Origin: Bemisia tabaci
Lineage: Eukaryota; Arthropoda; Insecta; Hemiptera; Aleyrodidae
Reading direction: 5' to 3'
Assembly (NCBI RefSeq): GCF_918797505.1
Contig: NC_092795.1
Location: 20,261,131-20,325,130 of the forward strand
DNA: 64,000 bases
Under the pieces are notes generated by a model. The model was not told where the DNA came from. It saw only the letters and a list, made by a program, of their open reading frames with translations, and did not search any database. The stretch's first letter is position 1. Each line of letters opens with the position of its first letter. Positions 44,659 to 56,065 of the stretch are shown here, piece after piece. The position numbers and the translations under genes were made by a program.

Positions 44659-45325
44659 CAGAGGCGGATCCAGCAATTTGGTAACACCGGATTCCCTCCT
44701 TTTAAACCTATGTTAAATAATCGATTCTTGTCAGGGCAACCGGCCCCACCAAGAATCGATACATTCATAGGTTTAAATGAAACAAAACAATGCTGCCAAT
44801 GGAGATGTTGCATGTGTGAGAACTTTGCGATTTGACTGTTGATTCTCATGCAAAAGTTCGCGAGGAACACGATGGTGCCACTGGTTTTCTCTGAAATCAA
44901 CTCCCAAGCTCAAAAAAAGCTCTCAAGTTGAGGCCAAAATGGAGGGATATCCAGCGCTGTCCTTCCTTAGAGTCCACCTCTGCATCAAGCCAAACTCTCC
45001 ATGCAAAGATAGAGAGCAAATACATTAGCATGGTTGCCGTGTTTTCAGTTCTGGAGTCCCCAAATAAAGTGGCAGCTCTGTCAATGTATTTGTTCCCTAT
45101 TTTTGCATGTAGAGTTTGTCTTGATGTAGAGGTGGACTCTCAGGATAGCGTGGGATATCCCCTCCATGTTGGCCCCAACTTGAGAGCTTTTTTTGAGCCT
45201 GGGAGTTGATTTCAGAGAAAACCAGTGGCACCATCGTGTTTCTCGCGAACTTTCGCAAAAGAATCATCAGTCAAATCGCAAATTCCTCACACATGTAACA
45301 TCTCCATTTGCTGGATCCGCCAATG
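44659..45325. mobile_element. hAT-type MITE (CAGAGGCGGATCC ends) with a nested fold-back
   Basis: Ends CAGAGGCGGATCCAGCAATT and TTGCTGGATCCGCCAATG. A perfect 8-bp duplication GTTTTACT lies at 44651-44658 and 45326-45333. Without the nested element (44799-45307) it is a 158-bp palindrome matching 55895-56057 in reverse orientation. The nested element lies near its right terminus. Confidence 0.85.
44799..45307. mobile_element. ATGGAGAT fold-back element, copy 3
   Basis: 509 bp, inserted into the hAT MITE. The arms run from ATGGAGATGTTGCATGTGTG to CACATGTAACATCTCCAT. The right half is nearly identical to copy 2. Confidence 0.9.
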
Positions 45326-45563
45326 GTTTTACTCACAAGATGTTTATACTTACTGATCCGTGATTCTCGTGCGCAACAGGCCTACCTATTTCCCTTAGTG
45401 CCAAGAAGAATAAAGGAAGGCTTCCAAGGATTTTTCAGGAGCTGCACCAGCTGGCTTTGCAGCGTTTCATAAGGGAGAAACGTGAGCCGTTAGGGGCGCG
45501 TTCGAGGGGGCGCGCGAGAATGGGGGGGAGGTAACTGATGATAAAGTCAATCATCGCGTACAA
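45032..45563 (+). repeat. 532-bp near-identical duplication (donor copy)
   Basis: Partner of 37183-37714. It is the likely source because the hAT target duplication GTTTTACT is complete only here. Confidence 0.8.
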
Positions 45564-46595
45564 GTTAAGTGACGTTTAACTTTTATCTTGGAGCAGGTCA
45601 GTGAACTGCATTCGTTAGCGTAAGCGTAAAGTACGGAGATGTGTACAACCAACTTTGACTCCCACTTCGATCACAAACGTGCCCTCAGTGCTCCTTGTTC
45701 TCCTTCCACCGACACTCTCTCCTCGAGTCGAGTATAGTGAGGCGTGCGGCTAGCTGCCTTCGCTAATTTAAGCTTTCGAGCACGCTGAATAGCGTCGACC
45801 GTTGCCATCGGTGGCATGGAAATTAGAATTCGAGAAGAGGTGCAAGTACGTTGCGCTAGGCACAGAGGCGTTGTTTTTAATGATCGAACCTCGTAAATCA
45901 GCGAAAAAGTAGAGAGGTCTATTCCAGTGCCAAGTTATTTCTACAATCAATATCAACGGAGGTGTATCCTCTAGCAATGGTCCTCTAAAGGCTGTAGTTG
46001 AAGATAATGTCATGTTTTCCCTTCAAAACCCTAAAAAGAAAATGATTCACACTGCGGTTTCATAGCTCAATGATTAAGGCTAATGTCTAAAATTTTTGCT
46101 TGTCCCTTACTCCAAAATGATAAAATGATATGTAACTCATCCAAGCCGAGGGTATACTAATCTCATTTGGACCGCGTTAAACAGAAAGGAACCAAGCCAC
46201 ATCAGCTATTGCCAAATTCTATCGGGCAATTTAATTTTTTACATGAAAACGGTTGTGCGGATTTTTGTGCAAATTTATATGAATTTTCTCTATAATACAA
46301 AGCAAATTCCTTTAAATTTTCAAAAGAATCCGCAAACGTTCTCTCGTAAAAAATCAAATTCCCTTGTTAAATGGGCAATAGGTGATGTGGTTTGGCTCCT
46401 TTTGTTTAAACGCGGTCCATTTTTTTTCCTCCTTGTACAACTGCATCATGCCGTTGTGCCCCACACGAGGGAACGCAACTGCATTTACACATTGTAAAAT
46501 TCAGACTCTTAAATTGAATTTTTATTGAGGAACTGTGTAGCCTTTTGTTGTAGCTAAACATTTTAGCGTTTTATTCTTTTGATTAGGTACACACA
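45564..46595. other. unassigned sequence
   Basis: No supported feature. Confidence 0.35.
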
Positions 46596-46995
46596 AAATT
46601 TGCAATTTGCTCACAGGACGTAACTGCCTTGCGATGAGCCCTGTCATCAGTATACCTACACGCTTTCCGGGGCTCTAGTGAACATGAAGATACGTTTTTT
46701 ACGTGGTTCAGAGGAGCGGGGATCCACATGATGGGTGTATCTTTTCTGCGACATCTCATCTGACAGCGTTTTTGTAGCGATTTTGCAGCAACTTTTTTGT
46801 AGCAAATTTGCAATTTGCCGTAAGGACGTAACCGCCCTGAGATGAGCCATGTCATCAGTATACCTACATGCTTTCCGGGGCTCAAGTGGACATGAAGATA
46901 CGCCTTTTTACGTGGTTCAGAGGAGCGGGGATCCACATGATGGGTATATCTCTTCTGTGACATCTCATCTGACAGCGTTTTCGTAGCGACGCGAC
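46596..46995 (+). repeat. two-unit tandem repeat, period about 207 bp
   Basis: Both units contain AATTTGCAATTTGC, GATGAGCC, GTCATCAGTATACCTACA, GCTTTCCGGGGCTC and AGAGGAGCGGGGATCCACAT. The long minus-strand frame here merely translates this repeat. Confidence 0.85.
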
Positions 46996-49010
46996 GCGAC
47001 GGTGGATGCTCGCCGGCAGGTGCCCAAAGCCCGAGCCGGCATGCCGCATGCCTTGGCCGGGCGAATTGAGCGGCGAAAAGGAGGACGAATGCATTATTAA
47101 TGTTAAGCATGTGCTTATTTGCTCGGTCAATCCTCTCCGTCAACGTATTCGTTTCGCGTAAACAATAGCCAAGCCCGGCTCCCGGCTCCCGCTGCAACTG
47201 AATCTCCCCGTCTCAGAACCTTGCATATTTACTATCTCATAAGCCCTGATTTGTTAGTGTTCTTAGGGAGGACAAGGCTCATGGGATAGCGGGCGTGTTG
47301 GGTTTTATCGTGGAACGACTCGACTGAATACGTTCTTGGAGCCCGGCCAAGGCGCTCTCTATCGGGCACGGGCACCTCACGCCGAGAAATCGCCGAGACT
47401 CTTTGTCGTGTTCGGGACGAAAGTTGGACCCGGGGAGGCAGACCCCGCGGCTCCCTCCGCGCCAACGCCAACGGTAAGACCCATCTCCTCACTTTCCACC
47501 GACGCGCAGGTCTCCCGTGATACCCGAGACAGCAGTAGGCACAACAAATGAGGTTTTGGGAAAGTGTGATTTCTTTAGTATTGGCGAGGAGTATTGAACG
47601 TTCCTCCCTCTTTTTCATAATATGTGATCGTTTAAGAGGAAAGGTACAAGAGAAGAGGAAAAGTAAGGAAAAGAAGGAGAAGAGGAAAAGTAAGGAGAAG
47701 AAGGAGTAGAGTGCATAAAAGTGACAGAAAGAAGGAAAGAAGAATAAGGAGGAAGATGAAAAGAAGGAGAGAAAAAGAGAGGAATGAAATTTAAATAAAT
47801 AAAATGAGAAAAAAGAGGAAGAAGAGAAGGATGAAGAGGAAGGGTCCAAAATATAAGTAAAACTTCTGTAGTGCATTCTTCTCTGTTAACTTCGTGTAGT
47901 GAGAAGAGTAAAAGCAGTAGTCAACACGTTAAACAAGACAAACGATTCTGATACCACTATTCAAACTCTTGAGAGCGCATATTGCCTACCCTCTCAAGTG
48001 AAGGAAAATTGAATGCCAGAAACCAAGAAAACAAAAATGGCAATATTAAAGACATTAGATTTTCCATAAGAACTATAGAGAATTGGACTCACTATATCAT
48101 TAGATTGTCGAATTTTACTTTGAATTCGCTACCAAAATCACGGAAAAGGAGTGAGATATGGTAGTGAATCTTAAACGTCCACCATCTGATTGTTACATTT
48201 CATAAAAATTTCACATCCAAATTGCTTGCATTTGCTTTGCTAAGTGCATTTCTATGAGTTTCCGGTTCGAGTGAATGAACTATAAAATCTGAGCCTTTTT
48301 TTAACATCATGAATAAAGAAACGCTCTTGCGACTCAGAACAATACGAAGAGTAATGAACGAGTATACGATGTTAGGTTTGAGCCAAACATGCAACTATTT
48401 TAACTCCGAGGTGGGCCGAGTTGCATACGCTACATTTTGCAGGCGAAATCTGAGATTTCACCCTACAAGCGCGAAATACGGTTCTCGCAATAGAGGACAG
48501 GTTCGTTCAGTGTTTTCCTCGAGCGTATGCACTATGCAACCTGGCCCACCGCGGAGTTAGAATAGTCGCATATGTTGGGTCCAAACCCAACTTTGAATGT
48601 TCAAACATTGTTCTAAGCTCGGCGCTTTATTTAAATGTCAGTAAATCTTTCGAAAAGACATCTTGGTTGGTTTGTATTCCGTTATTTTGTTTGTATTGCT
48701 TTTTCCTTGTTAACTGAGGAGCCTAGAGGAATATTGGACGATAATTATCGGATAATTCAAATTTCAAAAGAGGTAATGGAATAAGACGAAATGAATTTTA
48801 AATAGAAATTGGTGTTCCTTAAATTAATTTTTTTATGGAGAAAAAGGCAGAAATAATACTTGTTCCGCTTTAATGACTTATCAAAAACGATGGATTTCAA
48901 TTGCAAAACGCACTCAGACGCCTTTTTTCACCCTGACGTGAACATGACCAGGTTATACATTGATGGCTAAAGTACGAAACCACGTATCTCCATCGCAAGG
49001 TCTTAAAATC
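46996..49010. other. unassigned; GC-rich patch and polypurine tract
   Basis: 47330-47480 is G+C-rich with an open plus-strand frame ending at a donor-like CAACG|GTAAGA, of unknown meaning. 47635-47850 is nearly all A and G (repeated GAAGAGGAAAAGTAAGGA), a polypurine tract that could form triplex DNA. The long minus frame (47232-47876) is low-complexity. Confidence 0.4.
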
Positions 49011-49018
49011 TCTGCTTG

Positions 49019-49858
49019 CAGGGCCGTATTAAGGGGGTGGCCACGTGGGCCGCGGCCCATGGCGGCAAATCAAGGGAGCGGCAAATTTTGCAATTTTTTT
49101 TTTAAAAAAAAAAATCGAATTTTGAAAAAAAAATTACAAACGAGAAAAGGCGACAAAATCTCTCATTTCCTGAGACTATAGTAATTGCTAATTTTGTTGT
49201 CTTTTAGTGATAAAAGAAACAGCACCTGAGAAACCAAACACGCAATTTGGGCTGGAACGGCGCGACTGAGAGAGAAATGATAACGAGGACTTGAGATGAA
49301 AAGGAGAAGCCCTCGGCGCGGCGGTCGGCATGTAACACATATTAGCGCCTACAAGACTGCACGAATACTTCACGCCTTGCATCAAACACAGTGCGGTCAC
49401 TGCAGTCAGCGTGAAACGGATAGCGCCTACAAGAATGCATGAATACTTCACGCATTGCGCCAAAGACAGTGCGGTCAGCGTGAAACGCTTAGCGCCTACA
49501 AGACTGCGTGAATACTTCACGCATTGCGTCAAACACAGTGCAGTCTGCGCGGCGCGGCGCGGCGGCAGAAGTGAAAAGCATTAAACTACATCTATGTTTG
49601 TTCTTTCATAATTTGTTTGTTAAATTCTTATGAATGGAAGGCCTTGTCCACACAGAGGTAGATTTACGGAACTTAACTTTCGCTCAAAGTTCCGTGAACT
49701 TTTGCTAGTGGTGTTAACAGGACTTTCCCAAAAAATATGTCCAACACGAGTAAACGATTCTTATGCACCCCTCCCCCGCTGGCACGCTTACCTGATGGTT
49801 TTTATCGGTATTTCAAAACGAATGAGGAGGGGGCGGCAAGTAAGTAAATCCGGCCCTG
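49019..49858 (+). mobile_element. 840-bp non-autonomous hAT-type element, copy 2
   Basis: Colinear with 16174-17015. It starts CAGGGCCGTATTAAGG and ends AAATCCGGCCCTG. Flanking octamers TCTGCTTG (49011-49018) and ACTGCTCG (49859-49866) match at 6 of 8. The internal CCTACAAGACTG array is conserved, and frames across it are repeat translations. Confidence 0.8.
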
Positions 49859-49866
49859 ACTGCTCG

Positions 49867-50180
49867 TAATTTATTTCTTTGAAGAGAAACAAGTCAACAT
49901 AACTTGAAATCTCTACTGAATATATACTGCTAATAGAGTAGAAAAGTCAGGGAAGTGTTCAAGAAATTCAGTTGATTAGTTTTTGAAAGAAGAAATAATG
50001 CATGACTGGAGTCTACAACGGTGCAAACGGAGAAACTTGGTTTCGCACTGTGGCCAGCGTTATAAGTTTACATTGGTAGTATAGACCATAGCGATGAACA
50101 TCGATTGACATGGCCGGTAAATCAGTCTTCGGGAATCGATTGCTTCCCACAATTCTGATCGGTGACACTTTAGTGACTTC
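49867..50180. other. unassigned sequence
   Basis: No supported feature. Confidence 0.35.
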
Positions 50181-50820
50181 GTGACTCCAGGTCAGACTCA
50201 GTCTATTACAATCGCCTTTGTGCGGCTCCGAGTGACGTCACGAGATGACGCGCGAAAAGCCCCCGTTTCCTGGCTCCCGACAGGAGGGAGGCTGCGGCAA
50301 GCCGGGGCCGCGGTGCGTGGAGCCGGTGTCGCAACGGGCCCCTCGGCGAGTGCAACATGGAGCATCGGCGAATCGCTGCCAGACTGTGCTAAAAACCACC
50401 ATTATTCCCCTTTGAAACCTATGTAAAAATCTCAATTAAATGGCACAACCTGGCGACCTTGATCGGCGAGCGGGGACACGCGCTCCCCTCGCAAAGCAAC
50501 AACCGCGTAACTCACGCCGAGGCGCATGTGTAGATGCGCGGTTTATGCGCAGCACCCTCCGTGGGCGGGAGCCGCGGTCGGGTGCCGCGCAGGGAAGACG
50601 ACACGTGGCTCTTATTGTTTTGTTTTCTTACTTTAATTGCGATTGTTTTTATTGGTCAAGGGCATCCCCCCCCCCCCCTCGCCGTCCCCATGGGTCCCCG
50701 GTGGGGGCCCCGCTATGTTGGTGAGTTCTGCCATGCGTGACGACCAGGATTTGTTTCCTCCGACTATGCCGGACGTGGACCAGATGAGGCAGTCATCCCG
50801 CACGCCATGATGGACCACTC
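50181..50820. promoter_or_regulatory. CpG-rich block with a CRE palindrome
   Basis: Dense in CpG and G+C relative to its surroundings. GTGACGTCAC at 50232-50241 is a full cAMP-response-element palindrome. Several short frames are open; one (MRDDQDLFPPTMPDVDQMRQ from 50731 or so) looks protein-like, and another just downstream ends RFCNEFDACDDCNH then a GTAAGT donor near 50900. This could be a promoter and first-exon region, but strand and gene are unresolved. Confidence 0.25.
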
Positions 50821-52080
50821 ACAAGCGTTTTTGTAACGAGTTTGATGCGTGCGATGATTGCAACCACACTATGGGCCAATCAAGCTTTTCGCTTGTGGTA
50901 AGTAGATGACTGAACGTCGGTCAAACCACAAACCGACCGCTTGGACGTAAATCACTGAAAGACTTTATGTTACGTGTTCTCTCATCGAAAGTTTGCTCGA
51001 AAGATGATTTCTAATCACAGGAAAAAAATCGGTGTTCATGACAATTAAAGCAGTATGTAGACTCCACGTATGGTAGTCGTGATACATATCGATGGAGTTA
51101 TTTTTATCGTCAAGCAATTTTACCACTGATTTGATGAAATTATCTCTGAATGGTAAAAAAAAACCATCATTGTTGATTGTTGGTTATATCTACCACCACT
51201 GATTCAGGAATTTTTTTAGAAACCACCTCCTTTTGAAATCACAACCTTTTATTTTTTACTCAGTGATTTCCAATGAACTCTTAAGTGAAATCTCTAAGTC
51301 CTGAGATCAGAATATTTACCAATAAAAAAATAAAATCCTGCTACTGGAGGTAGATGACAGATATTGAGATTTTCTGTTAAAAACAAGGATATACATATGT
51401 TTATTAATGAAATTTGAGGGAAAATATCAAGTTTATTTGCTAACACATATTTCTGAACGTATGATTTTGCTCAAAAAGATGTCGATTCTCTGTATAAGCT
51501 AAGCACTATTTTTATTTTCCTTTTATTTTTTAAAACGATGGAACAAAGCTCAATATCTCTCTCAGGCGCAAATTAATTATATTATTATAATTGTACAGTT
51601 CAATACACACACAACATTTAAGCAAGCGTAATATTAAATATAAAATAAGATTAGGACCTTTTTTGTGATCGTACAACTTTTGCTGTTGCACTAGGACACT
51701 CATAAATGTGTATTTAAAATTGATTATCTGCAAGCAGAGGTAAATATAAACCGTGAGACTGTTCACACCTGAGGAATGCAGCTAAACAAGGATTACGTTT
51801 ATAGTCCAAATATCTCAAATGTGACTCGCAGCACCTACGTGATTTATCTCTCCTGATTTTTAATTTGAAAATCACGATTATTAAGATGAATCATGACTAT
51901 TAAGAAAAACTATTAAGATGTTTGGCATGGAACTGGTTTCTCGTGTCGACCCGTGAATCTGTTCCCAGCCACCTAACTGAAAACGTATACACATGTGCCA
52001 ATAAGACGTGCAACTCAAAGAAAATTTACGCTCGAGACTTATAGTTTTACAAGCACCGCGAATAGATCAGTCACTGAAAT
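50821..52080. other. A+T-rich unassigned sequence
   Basis: No repeat or supported gene. Confidence 0.35.
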
Positions 52081-52156
52081 GGTCGTATTTATGCTAAAAG
52101 GAACTTTGTGCATAGGGATTGCGTGTAACATAGCTCCTTTTAGCATAAATACGTCC
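52081..52156. mobile_element. 76-bp MITE-like palindrome
   Basis: GGTCGTATTTATGCTAAAAG pairs with TTTTAGCATAAATACGTCC around a loop with TTTGTGCATAGGG. The ends resemble the GGACGTATTT families at 15064 and 22632. Confidence 0.65.
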
Positions 52157-53697
52157 GAACGAGGGTGAAGTTGAAGGAGGGTGAAGGGTGGCGGTCGAAA
52201 AAAATCGTGACTTGTTCGACCTCGGAGCAGTGAACGTAGATATCAGCGACAATAGAGAAAATGCTAATGAGGTTTAAATTGGTTGATTAAGCGCGGATCC
52301 CCATTTGGCAAGTAGCGAGTGACTCGCCTCATCAGGGAAAAAGACAAAAGCAAACAGTTAAGCTCGGAAATCGGACTGGTGTACGGTATGATTGAGGAGG
52401 TATTTTCTTGGGTATAAAATACAACTTTTCTGCAGTAGACGCCTAGAATTTTTTTTTTTTTTTTTTTTTTTCAAAAATTCTTAAGATGCAGCCACAGTCA
52501 ACCAACTTTTGAAAAAATGAATAGTTATTTTTAACGCAAATTCCGGTAGTTCTGAAGTGGATCTTCAGTACTTAACAGAACGATTCGATTTTCGATCGAT
52601 CGATCGATAATTTTTGAATTTCAAGGCATTTCTTAAGAATATCCTATTATAACACCATGCTGTGGCGTAATTAGTATAATTTGACCAAGAAAAATGTTGA
52701 AGTACCTAACTTTATAAGCTCGCCCCGAGCGAATATCGCGAACCAGAAGGCAAACTGATTAGCGATATTCTCTTGGAGTATCCTTTCAAAGTATTTCTAT
52801 GCCAAATTTTGTGCACTGGTACCTGATATGCCACAGCATGTTAAGATGCACAAAAATTCTTATGAATAGTCTAAAATCCAGAAATCATCAATTGATTGCT
52901 CAGCTATCAAGTCGTTCTTGTTCTCGAAAGTATGAACCAATCACCTAATTTTTGCAAGGAATAACACTCACATTGTACGGCTGGGGAGGGAGAGGATATT
53001 AATTTATTAAAGATGACTTTTGTCCACTACTTTCGGATACCAATCAACAGTCCCAAAACAAATATAGGAGCTGCTCCCTTGTCTTAGATGAACATGAGCG
53101 AAGCGCTCATATTACCCCCCAGCTTATGTACCGAGTTTTACCTATCGGTTCATCCGTAATAGTTACATATCAGTAGAAACGATGTTACGAATATAACAAC
53201 TCTGAGGCGAGTCTTGGAATTACATCACCTAGATTTTAGGTAGGTACCACCCCTGGCCTCTTAGAACTAGACCCTGATCTGTACAGGGCTGATGGTATAC
53301 CTACATCCAAAATCTAGATTATGCATGTACCTATGTGCATGATCATGATTATACCTATTTAACGACAAGAGCATAAGATCATAAATTATCATAAAAGTTG
53401 AAGGTCACCATGGGAAAAATTGTACTGCTAAGTACAAGGTGCCTAGTACTAGGTTTACTAACATCGGGCAGCGACATTCTTGCATTTTATCCTGAATCAC
53501 CCTGTAGGTGACGCAGAGACTCGACGTTCCGGTAGCATTTTTACTGGGGATTAATAATGTCGTGGTCGGCTGTGAATTATGATTGTCACAAGCAGGAGCA
53601 GGAGCAAGTCCGGTCGTCCGGTCGACCAGTTCTGCTGTAGCCGCTACAGTACAAGTCTTTGTTCCGCCAGTTTATCGTGTGCCGACTCCGCCTAACA
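52157..53697. other. unassigned, with a 23-T run
   Basis: T run at 52449-52471; (CGAT)n-like CGATCGATCGATCGAT near 52593. No gene. Confidence 0.4.
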
Positions 53698-53949
53698 CTG
53701 CCCTGCTAGAGGAAAACGCCGTATGAGCCTGCAGGCGTTGCCAAATTTCCCTTGATAAAACGAGAAATTCCTTGTGAAAAAATAATATTTTTCTCACAAT
53801 TTTTCAGGTAATTTCGTTCGCAATTTCACCTGAAGTTCCTGAAAATTTCAAGGAAAAATGTTCATAACTTTCCTCAAAAATGAAAATTTTATCAAAGGAA
53901 ATTTGGCAACTCTCGAATGTACGTACGGCGTTTTTCATTAGCGCGGCGG
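53698..53949. mobile_element. CTGCCG-family MITE, diverged copy
   Basis: Left end CTGCCCTGCTAGAGGAAAAC, then GGCGTTGCCAAATTTCCC. Right end GGAAATTTGGCAACTCTCG, then ACGGCGTTTTTCATTAGCGC. Same length class as the other members. Confidence 0.7.
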
Positions 53950-54065
53950 AACAGCCCCCGTGCCCGAGAACGTGGACTCCCAACATAATTAGAAGGGCTC
54001 TGTGCATGTCGCGCTGCCTCGGCCAAATAAATTTCCCCCTCGAAAGTCGCCAGGCGAGTTGCATT

Positions 54066-54230
54066 CAGTGGCGCGGCCTGATTTGCGATTTATCGATCGA
54101 TCGCCCATTTAAACCTATGGAAATGTATCGATAAACAGGGTGTTTGCAACGAACTCCTTAACAATCGACTCTTTATCACAGCTCCAAATTGAGAAATATC
54201 GATAAATCGATCATTAACGCCTCGCCGCTG
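54066..54230. mobile_element. hAT-type MITE, AATCGATA family copy
   Basis: 165 bp with ends CAGTGGCGCGGCC and ACGCCTCGCCGCTG. Unlike its relatives the flanks share about 15 bases, CAGGCGAGTTGCATT left and CAAGCGAGTTGCATT right (one difference), rather than a simple octamer. Confidence 0.75.
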
Positions 54231-54748
54231 CAAGCGAGTTGCATTCCCGCTTGCTACCGCTTGCGCTTAACATGTATCTTCGCCAGTTTCTTAATTTTCC
54301 CTCCTGCATCGGGTGGAGAGGGGGGGGGGGGGAGAAAAATTCGGTACGCTTAAATACCGTTTTTACTTTCAGATGGAGCGATTTCAGAAGCTCCCCATAT
54401 AAGGAATCATTGGAAGTGTCGAATGCGCTTCCAAATCCCCGTTGCGTTTAATGGTTAGTGTTATATCCTTCGAACACTTTGATTGTAAATTCATTGGTTA
54501 GATTAACATCGAGGAGACGTCAGACTAACATTATACTGACCTCTCTCTGCTCTGCAGCGTCTGCCACAGTCTTTGATAAGACCTTCCGTTGGCTATCAGA
54601 CGGCCGCTGAGCCTTGCGAGAATATAGAGGATACAAAATGTGTTAATAGTACGAAGTTAAGTTAAGGAGCACGGTCCAACTTCGAGGTGCACGACGGCAG
54701 TTGCCAGTTGCCTTGGCCCCTTCAGGGCGCCTCGCCGGCCAGCCCGGC

Positions 54749-54749
<1 letters not shown>
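54231..54749. other. unassigned sequence
   Basis: A 13-G run lies near 54320-54332. Otherwise nothing supported. Confidence 0.35.

Positions 54750-54781
<32 letters not shown>
54750..54781 (+). repeat. (TTAC)n microsatellite, about 7-8 units
   Basis: Uninterrupted TTAC units directly after GGCCAGCCCGGCC. Confidence 0.95.
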
Positions 54782-55886
54782 CTATCTCATAGACAGTATG
54801 TGATGTCAGACGAACAGGGCAGGTTACAGCGAAGGGGTGGTTTTAACTACCCCTTGCTAAACGCGACTACGTTGAGCTTATTATTGACTGATCTAGCGTT
54901 CAAGGGAGCCGTAGAAATGATCAAATTTCATGGCATTTCCGTACCATTCTTGTAATTTTCAGTGCCAAAAAATAAGGCCTCCAAATGAGAGGGATGAGCG
55001 TATACAATTCATATAGACGTAGTCGAGGGTTGTAATTGCCCTTGGGCAGGAACCTTCCCCATGACTCAATATTTTAGTCATGGATGGTCCTTCTTCTGCG
55101 TTTGCTGAATATTTAAGTTCAGGGATCTACTAAGAACTTTTCTGGGAAATTTCTTAGGAATTTCCGGCGCAAAGCAACGTTTCTACACAGTAATCACTCA
55201 TTATTTTGCTCTCAAGAGTCACCTGGTCTATTCCCGGGATTTTTCCTGTACCCGCTTCTACCAATTACTTTCGCGGGAAACTTTGATCCCTACTCATTAC
55301 TTTCTGACACTCCTTCCCTCCGACATGAGAGATTTTTTTATCTTAGACCACCCTCTTCCCATAAAATATGTTCGGCACCATCACTCAAAATCCATAACCT
55401 GTGAATTCGCGAGAATATGACTAAAAAAGAGAGATTCAGGTTTTTGGAGCTCCAATTCGCAGCGTCTGACTAAAGTGCACGGTGCTACTTGGGGCGTAGG
55501 TTTAAACAAATCTACTTCGATGGCGGAGGAAAAGAAATGAGGCACAAAGAATAAAGGGTAAACGCCGGAATAGTGATTTCACGACCCTTGAATGCATTGC
55601 GACTACAGAGGCGCGTTGAAGTGAAGTGCGGAACAACATGCTCCACCATTGATTAACACGGCTACAGCCAGCGACAAAGCAGCCTTGCCTGAAAAAAGTC
55701 AGTAACACTGATGAACGCTGGTCTAGCTTTTAGAGAAAAAGGCAGTAGTCTGCGATTACCAGTCAAGAGGGTTGGCACAAATGGAACTCTTGCGCCCATT
55801 TTTACCTCTCTTTTTCGTAAAAGGAGGAGAGCAAGAGAGGGAATGAAACAATTTTTCTGCATGAGTGTCAGTGAAAGTTGTGAAAT
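54782..55886. other. unassigned sequence
   Basis: Open frames on both strands at 55500-55910 have no family or splice support. Confidence 0.35.
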
Positions 55887-55894
55887 TTCGTTTG

Positions 55895-56057
55895 CATTGG
55901 CGGATCCAGCAATTTAGTAACATTGTTTTTTCTCCATTTAAACCTATTGAAATGTATCGATTGCCGGAGGGGCCAGGTGCTCCGACAAGAATCGATTATT
56001 TAACATAGGTTTAAATGGAGGAAATCCGGTGTTGCCAAATTGCTGGATCCGCTTCTG
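55895..56057. mobile_element. hAT-type MITE (GGCGGATCCAGCAATTT ends)
   Basis: 163-bp palindrome with ends CATTGGCGGATCCAGCAATT and AATTGCTGGATCCGCTTCTG. Flanking octamers TTCGTTTG (55887-55894) and TTTGTTTG (56058-56065) match at 7 of 8. It is the intact relative of the element at 44659-45325. Confidence 0.8.
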
Positions 56058-56065
56058 TTTGTTTG

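Noticed and set aside
28557..44900. Recurrent frames starting MISEK in several places
   Set aside because: They are translations of the ATGGAGAT fold-back arms.
46583..47197. 204-codon minus-strand frame with repeated peptide blocks
   Set aside because: It is the translation of the 207-bp tandem repeat. The peptide repeat follows from the DNA repeat.
47232..47876. Longest minus-strand frame (214 codons)
   Set aside because: The first half is the translation of a polypurine tract (Ser/Phe/Leu runs), so it is low-complexity and not a credible gene.
49188..49532. 114-codon frame with repeated CVKYS-SLVGA motifs
   Set aside because: It translates the 85-bp array inside the hAT element; the homologous frames in copy 1 are broken.
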